64,000 nt of DNA from Intrasporangium oryzae NRRL B-24470 (lineage in GTDB: Bacteria > Actinomycetota > Actinomycetes > Actinomycetales > Dermatophilaceae). The number at the start of each line of letters is the position of its first letter. The stretch's first letter is position 1. The stretch covers positions 90,991 through 154,990 of the forward strand of contig NZ_AWSA01000003.1 of assembly GCF_000576595.1 (NCBI RefSeq). Reading direction: 5' to 3'. Under the pieces are notes generated by a model. That model was given only the letters and a program-made list of their open reading frames with translations. It had not been told where the DNA came from and did not search any database. Made by a program: the position numbers and the translations under genes. Positions 40,299-48,889 of this stretch are shown here, piece by piece.

Positions 40299-41485
40299 GG
40301 CAGGGGTGGACCCGCGCGCTAGTGGGAGATGTTGCTGCTCCCGGAGCGCGGTCCATCGCGATCGGGCCCTTCGGCTCCAGTTTGAAGGCGGAGCTGTATG
40401 CCGGGCATGGCATCCCCGTCATCCGTGGCCAGAACATCGCCGACGGGCGGCAGATCGACGACACCGACCTCGTTTTCGTGCCGGAGGAGGTGGCGCGCAC
40501 GTTTCCCGCCTGCATCGTGCGCGCAGGCGACCTCGTTTTTCCACATCGAGGTGCTATTGGCCGTGTCGCCATCGTCGGCGGACGTGAGTACCTGCTCTCG
40601 TCGAGCATGATGAAACTCACGTGCAACCCAGAACTTGTCGACCCGACGTATGTCTTCTACTACTTCCGGGGCCCGGGCAAGAGGGAGCTCCTTACTCGGG
40701 CATCTACCGTCGGCACTCCCGGCATTGGGCAGCCGCTCAAGTCTCTGCGGGGGATCCCGATCTATTTTCCCAGCCTGGAGCAGCAGCGGGCCATCGCGGA
40801 GGTGCTGGGGGCGCTCGACGACAAGATCGCCGCCAACCGTGTCACTGAGTCCACCGCAGAAGAGCTCATATCCACTTGGTATCGACACTCCGTCAACAGC
40901 GATGCGGTGAGTGTGCCCTTGATGAACGCGCTCGATATAACGTTCGGCGAACCCTTCGGGGGACCTCATTTCAGTGAGCCCGGCGTTGGTCGCCCCCTCA
41001 TCCGTATTCGCGACCTGAAGACCTTTGAATCACAGGTGTGGACCACGGAGCACAGACCCAAGGAACGGATCATCCGTCCCGGCGACGTCGTCGTCGGCAT
41101 GGATGCCGAGTTTCGCCCGACCTGGTGGCTTGGCACCGAAGGCCTGTTGAATCAGCGTGTCCTCCAAGCGTCCGGACGCGGGTTCGGCTCTGCCTTGGCG
41201 CTGGAGGCCCTTCGAGCGCCACTCAGTCGCATTGAGGGATACAAAACCGGCACGACCGTCATCCATCTGAACAAGAGCGACCTGTCGCGGGAGGCACTGG
41301 TGCTTCCCGGGGAAGATGCGCTGAACCGCTTCGAGAGACAGGCCGAACCCGTGCTGCGCCATCGCGTCTCCTTGGCGACGGAGCGGCGCGCCCTTGCTGA
41401 CGTGCGTGATCTGCTGTTGCCGCAGTTGATGTCGGGGAAGATCAGGGTCAGGGACGCGGAGCGCGTCGTCGAGGGGGTTGTGTGA
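40295..41485 (+). CDS. hsdS: Type I restriction-modification specificity subunit
   Basis: A 396-residue DNA-recognition subunit with two target-recognition domains. TRD1 (about 1-150) has IAIGPFGSSLKAELYAGHGI, VRAGDLVFPHRGAIGRVAIV and the TPGIGQPLKSLRGIPIYFPS ending. The first conserved spacer helix is EQQRAIAEVLGALDDKIAAN. TRD2 covers about 200-350 (IRPGDVVVGMDAEFRPTWWL) and a second helix follows near the end (ERRALADVRDLLLPQLMSGK). The start is GTG. TRD2 has lower GC than its neighbours, as expected for swapped specificity domains. The recognised sequence cannot be predicted. Confidence 0.93.
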   Translation: MRQGWTRALVGDVAAPGARSIAIGPFGSSLKAELYAGHGIPVIRGQNIADGRQIDDTDLVFVPEEVARTFPACIVRAGDLVFPHRGAIGRVAIVGGREYLLSSSMMKLTCNPELVDPTYVFYYFRGPGKRELLTRASTVGTPGIGQPLKSLRGIPIYFPSLEQQRAIAEVLGALDDKIAANRVTESTAEELISTWYRHSVNSDAVSVPLMNALDITFGEPFGGPHFSEPGVGRPLIRIRDLKTFESQVWTTEHRPKERIIRPGDVVVGMDAEFRPTWWLGTEGLLNQRVLQASGRGFGSALALEALRAPLSRIEGYKTGTTVIHLNKSDLSREALVLPGEDALNRFERQAEPVLRHRVSLATERRALADVRDLLLPQLMSGKIRVRDAERVVEGVV

Positions 41486-41486
41486 C

Positions 41487-44400
41487 ATGACGGGGGACGT
41501 CGGGGGTTTCGACGGGTCTGGGTTCTCCGAGGCGGATTGGGAGGACGCGGCCATGGAGGCCCTGGCCGGGCACGGCTGGGTCCCCAAGCAGGGCAAGGAT
41601 TTCGCGCCCGGCTCGGGTGAGCGTGAGAGCTGGGATGACCTCGTCCTGCCCTCGCGGGTTTTGGAGGCCCTGCGTCGGCTGAACCCGACGGTGCCGCCGG
41701 AGTACCTGAAGCAGGCTGCCGCCGAGATCTTCCGCCCAAGCTCGAATGACGCGCTGACGGAGAACCACCGCGCGCACGGCTTCATGGTCGAGGGCTACCG
41801 GGGGATCAGCTGGGTAGACCACGAGGGCGCCGAGCACAACCCGACGATCCGGCTGGTCAGCGACGACCCGGCATACGACGACTGGCTCGTCGTCAACCAG
41901 GTGACCGTCCGCTCTCGCGACGTGGAGCGACGCTTCGACCTCGTCGTCTACTGCAACGGCTTGCCGGTCTCGGTGATCGAGCTGAAGAAGGCGGGAAAGG
42001 AGACGGCCGACGTCGCGGCCGCGCACGCTCAGCTGCAGACCTATCTGCGGGAGCTGCCGATGTGCTTCCGGTTCGCGGTCCTCACGGTCGCGAGCGACGG
42101 GATCATCGCGAAGTACGGAACGCCGTTCACGCCGCTCAACCACTTCTCGCCGTGGAACGTCGACGACGACGGGCAGCCGCTCGGCTTCGGTGCGACGTCG
42201 GGGCTCGACGACCTCGGCACCGGGCTGGACCAGCTCATCGACGGGGTGTTCAACCAGGACCGGTTCCTGCAGCTCATGCGCAACTTCACCGCGTTCGACC
42301 AGGGCGCCGACGGCCTCGCGAAGCGGATCGCCAAGCCGCACCAGTACTTCGCCGTCAACAAAGCGGTGTGGCGGACCGTGCAGGCGGTCGAGTCGGACGG
42401 CAAGGCCGGCGTCGTCTGGCACACGCAGGGCTCCGGCAAGTCGATGGAGATGGAGCTCTACACCCACTACGTCCAGCGCCATCCGAAGCTGCTCAACCCG
42501 ACCATCGTCGTCGTGACCGACCGGACCGAGCTCGACGGACAGCTCTTCGACGGGTTCCGGCAGAGCCTCCTGCTCGCCGAGGAGCCGAAGCAGATCACGA
42601 AGCGGGCCGACCTGCGCCGGGAGCTGTCCGAGCGGACGACTGGCGGCATCTACTTCACGACGCTGCAGAAGTTCGGCCTGTCCAAGGAGGAGAAGGACGC
42701 CGGCGAGTCCCACCCGCTCCTGTCGGACCGGCGCAACATCATCGTCGTCGTCGACGAGGCCCACCGCAGTCACTACGACGACCTCGACGGCTACGCCCGG
42801 CACCTCAAGGACGCCCTGCCCAAGGCGACCCTCATCGCCTTCACCGGCACGCCGATCTCCTTCGCCGAGCGGAACACGCAGGCCGTGTTCGGTGAGTACA
42901 TCGACATCTATGACCTCAGCCGCGCTGTCGCCGACGGGGCCACGGTTCCGGTGCATTTCGAGCCGCGCCTGATCAAGGTCGGGTTCGCCGAGGGTGTCTC
43001 CGAGGACGACGTCGACGCCGCCGCGGACGAGCTCACCGTCGGCCTGGACGACGTCGAGCGCGACAAGATCGAGCGCAGCGTCGCCGTCGTCAACGCCGTC
43101 TACGGCGCGCCGGCCCGCATCGAGAAGCTCGCCGAGGACCTCGTCGCCCACTGGGAGGCCCGCCGGGCGGTTATGGAGCCGTTCATCTCCTGCACCGGCA
43201 AGGCCCTCATCGTCGGCGGCACCCGCGAGATCTGCGCGAAGATCTACGACGCGATCATCGCGATCCGCCCGGACTGGCACTCGCCCGAGCTCGACAAGGG
43301 GAAGATCAAGGTCGTCTACACCGGCGACCCCACCGACACCCCGCCCGTGTCGAACCACGTCCGCCGCGAGTCGCAGAACAAGGCGATCAAGGCCCGGCTC
43401 AAGGACCCCGACGACGAGCTCGAGATCATCATCGTCAAGGACATGATGCTCACGGGCTACGACTCCCCGCCGCTGCACACGCTCTATCTCGACCGGCCGC
43501 TCAAGGGTGCACTACTCATGCAGACCCTCGCCCGCGTGAATCGGACCTTCCGTGGCAAGCAGGACGGCCTGCTTGTCGCCTACGCGCCGCTCGCCGAGAA
43601 CCTGCACACGGCGCTGGCCGAGTACACACCGCAGGACCAGGCGCAGAAGCCGATGGGCAAGGACCTCGGCGAGGCCGTCGAGCTGACCCGTGCCCTGCTC
43701 GCCCAGCTCGACGCCCTGCTTGCGGTGTATGACTGGCGTAGGGAGTACGCGGACCTCGCAGCGCGTGGCGACAAGAGGGCGTACGCCAACGTCGTCGCCC
43801 GGGCTGTCAGCCACTTGCGCGACCCGGCAACGCCGGGCAACCACGTGCCCGAGGGCAGCGACACGGAGACGATCTCAGCGGCATACCGACGCCTGAGCAG
43901 CCAGCTCGCCCGCGCGTGGGCGCTCTGCGCGCCGTCCGGGCAGCTCGAGGACGTGCGCGGCGAGGCGCGGTTCTACGAGGAAGTGCGCGTGTGGATGGCC
44001 AAGCTCGACGCCGAGGACCGGCAGTCGCGCGGCGAGCCGATTCCGGAGGACATCCAGCGGCTGCTCGGCGCGCTCATCGCCGAGAGCACCGAGACCGGCG
44101 ACGTCCTCGACATCTACGACGCGGCGGGGATGCCCAAGCCCAGCCTCATGGACCTCGGGCCCGACTTCGTCACGAAGGCCCAGAACGCGGCCAACCCACA
44201 CCTGGCGATCGAGGCGCTGCGTGACCTCGTCGCGAAGGAGTCGGTCAGGGCGACAGGAACGAACACGCTTCGGCAGCAGGCGTTCTCTGACCGGATCGCC
44301 GAGCTGATGCGCAAATACACGAACCAGCAGCTGACCTCCGCCGAGGTCATTGCCGAGTTGATCGAGCTGGCGCGCGTCGTCGTAGCGGAGCACGAACGCG

Positions 44401-44723
44401 GGGCTAGGTTCTCGCCGCCGCTCGACCAGGACGAGCTCGCGTACTTCGACGCCGTCGCCACCAACGAGTCCGCCGTCGACGTGATGGGCGAGGGCGTGCT
44501 CGCCGACATCGCTCGTGAGCTGGTGTCAGTGATGCGGCGCGACATCCGCACCGACTGGACGGTGCGCGAGGACGTTCGGGCCAAGCTGCGAACCTCGATC
44601 AAGCGGCTGCTGATCAAACACGGCTACCCGCCGGACCAGCGGCCCGGCGCGATCAAGCTGGTGATGGAGCAGATGGAGGCCATGGCCCCCCGCTACGCCC
44701 AGACTACGAGTCCGGTCTTTTAA
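41487..44723 (+). CDS. hsdR: Type I restriction endonuclease/translocase subunit
   Basis: A 1078-residue motor-nuclease. The N-terminal PD-(D/E)XK nuclease has Asp151 and ELK at 165-167 (RRFDLVVYCNGLPVSVIELK). The SF2 helicase core has Walker A GSGKS at 315-319, DEAH at 423-426 (VVDEAHRSHYDD), FTGTPIS and later MLTGYDSPPLHTLYLD. The C-terminal helical domain contacts HsdM. The ATG is one base after the hsdS stop (TGACATG) with GAGGGGG upstream. Two motif copies (41870, 43880) both fall as GCA-TAC. It appears full length and intact. Confidence 0.95.
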   Translation: MTGDVGGFDGSGFSEADWEDAAMEALAGHGWVPKQGKDFAPGSGERESWDDLVLPSRVLEALRRLNPTVPPEYLKQAAAEIFRPSSNDALTENHRAHGFMVEGYRGISWVDHEGAEHNPTIRLVSDDPAYDDWLVVNQVTVRSRDVERRFDLVVYCNGLPVSVIELKKAGKETADVAAAHAQLQTYLRELPMCFRFAVLTVASDGIIAKYGTPFTPLNHFSPWNVDDDGQPLGFGATSGLDDLGTGLDQLIDGVFNQDRFLQLMRNFTAFDQGADGLAKRIAKPHQYFAVNKAVWRTVQAVESDGKAGVVWHTQGSGKSMEMELYTHYVQRHPKLLNPTIVVVTDRTELDGQLFDGFRQSLLLAEEPKQITKRADLRRELSERTTGGIYFTTLQKFGLSKEEKDAGESHPLLSDRRNIIVVVDEAHRSHYDDLDGYARHLKDALPKATLIAFTGTPISFAERNTQAVFGEYIDIYDLSRAVADGATVPVHFEPRLIKVGFAEGVSEDDVDAAADELTVGLDDVERDKIERSVAVVNAVYGAPARIEKLAEDLVAHWEARRAVMEPFISCTGKALIVGGTREICAKIYDAIIAIRPDWHSPELDKGKIKVVYTGDPTDTPPVSNHVRRESQNKAIKARLKDPDDELEIIIVKDMMLTGYDSPPLHTLYLDRPLKGALLMQTLARVNRTFRGKQDGLLVAYAPLAENLHTALAEYTPQDQAQKPMGKDLGEAVELTRALLAQLDALLAVYDWRREYADLAARGDKRAYANVVARAVSHLRDPATPGNHVPEGSDTETISAAYRRLSSQLARAWALCAPSGQLEDVRGEARFYEEVRVWMAKLDAEDRQSRGEPIPEDIQRLLGALIAESTETGDVLDIYDAAGMPKPSLMDLGPDFVTKAQNAANPHLAIEALRDLVAKESVRATGTNTLRQQAFSDRIAELMRKYTNQQLTSAEVIAELIELARVVVAEHERGARFSPPLDQDELAYFDAVATNESAVDVMGEGVLADIARELVSVMRRDIRTDWTVREDVRAKLRTSIKRLLIKHGYPPDQRPGAIKLVMEQMEAMAPRYAQTTSPVF

Positions 44724-44754
44724 GGCCGTCGACTCAACCAAAGGAAGGATCACG

Positions 44755-45750
44755 ATGACTCGGGAGACGTTGTGGCAGACGGAGCTGGAAGGACTCGAGG
44801 CAAGCATTCAACTGTCCCTGGCCCCTCCTGAAACCCCCGCTTCATCCATGGAGAGCGGCGCGAAGGAAGCCAAGAAGTCGCTTGCGTACCTGCTCGCAAC
44901 GGCTCTCGAGTACGGCCGCATGGGCAGCTACGCAGAACTGCTTGACCGGGTGGCCGCCTTTCCCCGCTACAGCCCATACAACGCACTCCTCGTCATGCTT
45001 CAGCGGCCAGCGGCGAAGTTCGTGCTACCGGCTCATCAGTGGAGTGAGAGATACGGTCGGCGCATCTTGCCCAATCAGCAGCCCTTGGTCCTTCTCCAAC
45101 CCGGGGGCCCGCTGATGTACCTCTTCGATGTCTCCCAGACAGAGGGCACAGCAAGTTCGCCCCCACTTCCGCCCTTCGCCCGCGACCCCTTTGCCATGTC
45201 CGCCGTGGCAGACGCAGAGAACGCCCTGTACTGGATCGCCGAAAACGCCAAGTGGGATGGGGTCAGAGTCTTACCGACGGACCGGGGGTGGGATCACGCC
45301 GGAGCAATTTGGGCAGCGGAGGCTGGACTCCAGCAGAATGCCTACGGCAAAGCCAAGCGCTATCACACCGTCAGCGTTCGCTATGAGACGCTTCTCAACC
45401 AGTCGCACTCGCACACTACGCGGTTGGCCACGTTGGCCCACGAGCTGGGGCACCTCTACTGCGGTCACGTTGGAACTCACGACAAGGAATTGTGGCCCGA
45501 TCGGCGTTTCGTCTCCACGGAGATGGCAGAGCTTGAGGCAGAGTCGGTGGCGCGTGTCGTGTTTGGTCGCCGCTACCCGGGTGTGGAGTTGCCGGACCAC
45601 CTGACCCAGTACTTCACCGAAGTGCCAGAACTCCGTGGACTGGACCTCGAACGCGTCCTCACCGCGGCCGGGAGAATCCTCGAAACCGCGGATGGCTTTC
45701 GTCCTCGCCGCATGAAGTCAAAGAAGGTTCCTGCGGCGCAAACCCCGTAG
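44755..45750 (+). CDS. ArdC-like antirestriction metalloprotease protein
   Basis: A 331-residue protein. The N-terminal half (about 40-131) has the ArdC/LtrC N-domain pattern SPYNALLVMLQRPAAKF, LPAHQWSERYGRRILPNQQP and LMYLFDVSQTEG. The C-terminal half carries a zincin helix AHELGH (228-233) with HLYCGH and a downstream ELEAESVA that supplies the third ligand. ArdC from plasmids binds ssDNA and blocks type I restriction. Here it lies 31 bases behind hsdR, so it may be a built-in regulator of the restriction enzyme. It is more AT-rich than its neighbours, uses none of the dispersed octamers, and was perhaps acquired. Confidence 0.78.
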   Translation: MTRETLWQTELEGLEASIQLSLAPPETPASSMESGAKEAKKSLAYLLATALEYGRMGSYAELLDRVAAFPRYSPYNALLVMLQRPAAKFVLPAHQWSERYGRRILPNQQPLVLLQPGGPLMYLFDVSQTEGTASSPPLPPFARDPFAMSAVADAENALYWIAENAKWDGVRVLPTDRGWDHAGAIWAAEAGLQQNAYGKAKRYHTVSVRYETLLNQSHSHTTRLATLAHELGHLYCGHVGTHDKELWPDRRFVSTEMAELEAESVARVVFGRRYPGVELPDHLTQYFTEVPELRGLDLERVLTAAGRILETADGFRPRRMKSKKVPAAQTP

Positions 45751-45909
45751 ACAGCCGACGAGCCATGATCTCGGTGTTCTAGCCCCAAGAAGGCGGCCAC
45801 CAGGGCGCACTTGAAACGCCAGTGCGAGGACCACCAGAGATCTGCCGTCGTTGCCTGAAGTCCGCCTGCACTACGACATCCAGCCATAGCGGCTCTTTCT
45901 GCTTGCTGC

Positions 45910-45940
45910 CCGGGTGTCCGAAGGTAGCGTGAGCACCCGG
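45910..45940. promoter_or_regulatory. Inverted repeat before the 417-residue gene
   Basis: CCGGGTG (45910-45916) and CACCCGG (45934-45940) are separated by 17 bases, about 50 bases upstream of the next start. It could be an operator or a hairpin ending the hsd-ardC transcript. The 240-base gap holds no convincing gene. Confidence 0.4.
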
Positions 45941-45990
45941 CTCCTCCTCGACTGCAGAGAGCCGCTTCCTCGCCGAGATTTCAGGAGCCG

Positions 45991-47244
45991 ATGATGGACA
46001 ACCAGATTGAGCTGATCAGCGATGGCGACGGGCTGGCCGTCATCGGGAGTCCGACCGCTGTCGAACGCTTCCTGGTCTCTGAAGGACTGCCGTCGAAGGA
46101 CCTCGGGCTCCCCCGGCTCGGTTCTGTTCTCAGCGCCGGAGCTGAAGCGGCACAGGTGGGTTCCGAGATCGCCGCTAACTCAGGTCGCTGGGTGAAGTTG
46201 ACCAAGGAGTCCGCGCATCTCGCCGACCAGTACAAGCTCATGAAGGGCTCGGGCCCCGGTGTCAGGCGTGCTGTGCTGACCGACAAAGGCAAGATCAAGG
46301 GGCACCTCGAGTTGGTGAAGACGCCCATGGCGCACCTGAACAACCCGGCACTTCTGGCTGGTGCCGCGGGGCTCATGGCGCAGCTGGCCATGCAGCAGAC
46401 CATGGACGAGATCACCGACTATCTCGCGACCATCGACGAGAAGGTCGACGGCATTCTCCGCGCCCAGAAGGATGCCGTGGTGGCGGACATGATCGGCGTG
46501 GACTTCGTCATCGAGGAGGCCATGATCATCCGAGAGCAGGTAGGTCGGGTGTCGGAGGTCACGTGGTCGAAGGTGCAGGCCACGTCGTCGACCATCGCGC
46601 GGACCCAGGCCTACGCGCTGCGTCAGCTCGACGCACTGGCGGAGAAGCTCGAGCGCAAGACAGCGATCGGGGATCTCGCCAAGACGTCCGAGGATGCAGA
46701 ATCCACGGTTCAGGAATGGCTCGCCGTTCTGGCTCGCTGCTTCCAGCTGCAGGATGCGATCGCCGTGCTGGAGCTCGACCGGGTGCTCGACGCGTCTCCC
46801 GATGAGCTGGACCGGCACCGCGTCGCCCTTCGGGTGGCCCGTGAGAACAGGCGGGAACTCATCTCACGGAGCACCGGCCTTCTGATGGCGCGCATGGATG
46901 CGGCGGCTGGTACGGCCAACACGAAAGTGCTGCTGCACCCGACCGCGTCCAAGACGGTGGTGCATGCGAGCAACCATGTCGCGGTCGCGGTCGTCGACTT
47001 CCACAGTCGGCTCGGGATCGAGTCTGATCGCGAGGCGTTGGACGCGAGGCGGTGGGCCGACGCGGCCACCGAGGCGAGGGACAAGGCGCTGAACACGGGA
47101 GCAGAGGGAGTCGATGCGGCCAAACGACTCGGCAACGAGACTTTCGGCCGCGCCAAGTCAATGACGGGCAAGCTTTCCGGCGGCATCTCGGAGCGAGCGC
47201 TCCGTTGGCGCGGGAACGGCGAGGAGTGCGACGAGGAAGCCTAA
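45991..47244 (+). CDS. Uncharacterised helical protein downstream of restriction locus
   Basis: A 417-residue protein, family not recognised. The first ~60 residues have ELISDGDGLAVIGSPTAVER and LPSKDLGLPRLGSVLSAGAE, an alpha/beta start. A hydrophobic stretch follows at about 117-133 (NNPALLAGAAGLMAQLAMQQ), then a long helical region with MDEITDYLATIDEKVDGILR resembling coiled-coil pore-forming or membrane-remodelling proteins. The C-terminus is basic. The ATG (doubled at 45991 and 45994) follows AGGAG. Its place behind the restriction genes suggests a defence role such as membrane damage; this is inference. It lacks dispersed octamers. Confidence 0.6.
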   Translation: MMDNQIELISDGDGLAVIGSPTAVERFLVSEGLPSKDLGLPRLGSVLSAGAEAAQVGSEIAANSGRWVKLTKESAHLADQYKLMKGSGPGVRRAVLTDKGKIKGHLELVKTPMAHLNNPALLAGAAGLMAQLAMQQTMDEITDYLATIDEKVDGILRAQKDAVVADMIGVDFVIEEAMIIREQVGRVSEVTWSKVQATSSTIARTQAYALRQLDALAEKLERKTAIGDLAKTSEDAESTVQEWLAVLARCFQLQDAIAVLELDRVLDASPDELDRHRVALRVARENRRELISRSTGLLMARMDAAAGTANTKVLLHPTASKTVVHASNHVAVAVVDFHSRLGIESDREALDARRWADAATEARDKALNTGAEGVDAAKRLGNETFGRAKSMTGKLSGGISERALRWRGNGEECDEEA

Positions 47245-47349
47245 GCGAGCGCCGACCTCAGAACCGACTGGATGGCCGCCGTCGCGGGGGCGCTTGAACC
47301 GTTAGAGAAGGCCTCCGCGCCAACGGCCATGACGTCAGTAGCAACGGTG

Positions 47350-47372
47350 CCGCGGTCTCGCCGAGGCCGCGG
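47350..47372. terminator. GC-rich hairpin between convergent genes
   Basis: CCGCGG (47350-47355) and CCGCGG (47367-47372) enclose an inner CTC/GAG pairing. It lies just before the stop of the leftward lipoprotein gene and about 105 bases after the 417-residue gene. Confidence 0.55.
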
Positions 47373-47373
47373 A

Positions 47374-47952
47374 TCAGTAGGTGTTCTCGTCGTACTTCGG
47401 GAGTCCCAGCAGCCTGCGGATCTGGGCACCCGTGCCGGCACCGGTCGGAAGCCTCCTGACTGCCGCCAGCATCGCGTCCCTCGTGCCGGCGCGGCCGACG
47501 TCCAGCCATGCGGACTCTGCGCGCCGGTCGGTCTGGGCCAGAGAGATGATGAGCGGCTCCGCCTTCAGCGGCCAGGCCGGCTCGCGCAGAGCGGCCGACT
47601 CGGCGGTCGCGGCACGGGCCACCTTGCGGGCGCGGCCCTGCAGCGTCGCCACGGACTCGCCCTCGTTGAACCCTCGCTCGAACGCCTCGAGTGCGACGTT
47701 GTACGGCCTCGTGATCTCGAGGTACCGCTTTCCCGCCTCGGCGACGCTGAGCCGCACGGGCCCGGTCGGCGTGGTTGGCGGCGGCGCCGCCGTTGAGGAG
47801 GTCACCGTGACGAGCGGTGTCGTGACGAGCGGTGTCGTGGCTGCAGGCCCCGCCGCCAGGGGGACGGTCGGCTCCGTCCCACAGGCGGACAGCGGAAGCG
47901 TAAGGGCGAGACCGGTGGCGGCGACGGACAGGCGGCTGAGGCGGGAAGGCAA
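47374..47952 (-). CDS. Lipoprotein of unknown function
   Basis: A 192-residue exported lipoprotein. The signal peptide ends in the lipobox LPLSACG (cysteine near residue 24). A Thr/Pro/Val linker follows, then a helical domain from about 68 (VRLSVAEAGKRYLEITRPYN and VATLQGRARKVARAATAESA). The style of linker matches the two secreted proteins at 33.8-34.8 kb. The start is TTG at 47952 with GAAGGGG upstream; there is no ATG before the signal. Confidence 0.72.
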   Translation of the reverse strand: MPSRLSRLSVAATGLALTLPLSACGTEPTVPLAAGPAATTPLVTTPLVTVTSSTAAPPPTTPTGPVRLSVAEAGKRYLEITRPYNVALEAFERGFNEGESVATLQGRARKVARAATAESAALREPAWPLKAEPLIISLAQTDRRAESAWLDVGRAGTRDAMLAAVRRLPTGAGTGAQIRRLLGLPKYDENTY

Positions 47953-48120
47953 GGAGTCCCCTTCAGAGCGTGGCGGTTGGGCGCGGGCAGCCTAACCACG
48001 ACCGCCCGCACGCGCTCGCTGGGAGCGGTGTCGCGGCTGGCGGCCCCAGTCGGCAACGAACTGGTCGACACCCCGCCGCGACACGCCAGGGCCGGGTCCG
48101 GTCCGGGAGAGAATCTGGGC

Positions 48121-48315
48121 ATGAGCAGGTCGCCGTACCTCGTCGCCCTCGGGGCGCTCCTCCTGCTGGCGGGCATCCTGTGGACGCTGCAGGGCCTCGG
48201 CCTGATCGGCAGCGGTTCCGGGTCGGGATCCGGTGCGACGGTGTGGGCGATCATCGGGCCGTTCGTCGCACTGGGCGGACTCGCGCTGTTGCGCCGGCCC
48301 GGACGCCGACCCTGA
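48121..48315 (+). CDS. Small membrane protein, 64 residues
   Basis: Two hydrophobic helices (YLVALGALLLLAGILWTLQG and TVWAIIGPFVALGGLALL) are joined by a Gly/Ser loop (GSGSGSGSGAT). A basic tail (RRPGRRP) should face the cytosol. This is a common short actinobacterial membrane protein of unknown role. The ATG at 48121 follows GGAGAG. It lies 18 bases before the YccF gene and is probably co-transcribed. Confidence 0.7.
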   Translation: MSRSPYLVALGALLLLAGILWTLQGLGLIGSGSGSGSGATVWAIIGPFVALGGLALLRRPGRRP

Positions 48316-48333
48316 GACTGGTTTGATGGAGCG

Positions 48334-48735
48334 ATGCGGACGCTCCTCAACCTCATCTGGGTCGTGCTCTCGGGCTTCTGGCTCTTCCTCGCCTATGTGG
48401 CCGCCGGCATCCTCCTGTGCATCCCCATCATCACGATCCCGTGGGCGCTCGCCTCGTTCCGCATCGGCGTCTACGCGCTGTGGCCGTTCGGGCGCACGAT
48501 CGTCAGCAAGCCGACGGCCGGGATGGGCTCGTTCCTCGGCAACGTCATCTGGGTCGTCTTCGCCGGCGTCTGGCTCGCGATCGCCCACGTCGTCACGGGC
48601 ATCGCGCTCTGCGTCACGATCATCGGCATCCCGTTCGGCATCGCGAACTTCAAGATGATCCCGATCTCGCTGGCGCCGCTCGGCAAGGAGATCGTCGACA
48701 TCGGCGCGACCGACGCACCGGCACTGATCGGCTGA
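48334..48735 (+). CDS. yccF: YccF-domain inner membrane protein
   Basis: A 133-residue protein with two copies of the YccF repeat. The first is NLIWVVLSGFWLFLAYVAAG with IPIITIPWALASFRIGVYAL. The second is NVIWVVFAGVWLAIAHVVTG with VTIIGIPFGIANFKMIPISL. Each repeat has a helix pair. The family is widespread with no settled function. It ends before a long inverted repeat that separates it from the convergent ptsI. Confidence 0.88.
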   Translation: MRTLLNLIWVVLSGFWLFLAYVAAGILLCIPIITIPWALASFRIGVYALWPFGRTIVSKPTAGMGSFLGNVIWVVFAGVWLAIAHVVTGIALCVTIIGIPFGIANFKMIPISLAPLGKEIVDIGATDAPALIG

Positions 48736-48790
48736 GCGGCGCGGTTCCCCCGACCGCCGGGATCAACCGGCCACGACGTCGGGATCAACC

Positions 48791-48836
48791 GGCCACGAAG
48801 TCAGGTTCCTCGGTCGTAAATCCGGACTTCGTGGCC
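48791..48836. terminator. 12-bp perfect inverted repeat between yccF and ptsI
   Basis: GGCCACGAAGTC (48791-48802) pairs exactly with GACTTCGTGGCC (48825-48836) across a 22-base loop. Upstream, GGGATCAACCGGCCACGA occurs twice about 22 bases apart as a direct repeat. It lies between convergent genes and is a likely terminator. Confidence 0.6.
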
Positions 48837-48889
48837 ATGTTGCCGCGCACACCGGCCTGATGGCAGCGCCGGAACGCCCGACCGCCCGC

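Noticed and set aside
38679..44723. Possible frameshift or break in the hsd genes
   Set aside because: All three frames are full length with intact motifs and tight, normal junctions (GTGA overlap, TGACATG).
45573..45887. Leftward frame behind the ArdC-like gene with a hint of transposase-like sequence (WRFKCALVAAFLGL)
   Set aside because: Half of it overlaps the ArdC-like gene, it has no start signal, no inverted-repeat ends and no catalytic motif; too weak to call an IS remnant.
32000..47300. Prophage or integrative element covering the defence region
   Set aside because: No integrase, recombinase, phage structural gene, tRNA target or direct-repeat ends could be found.
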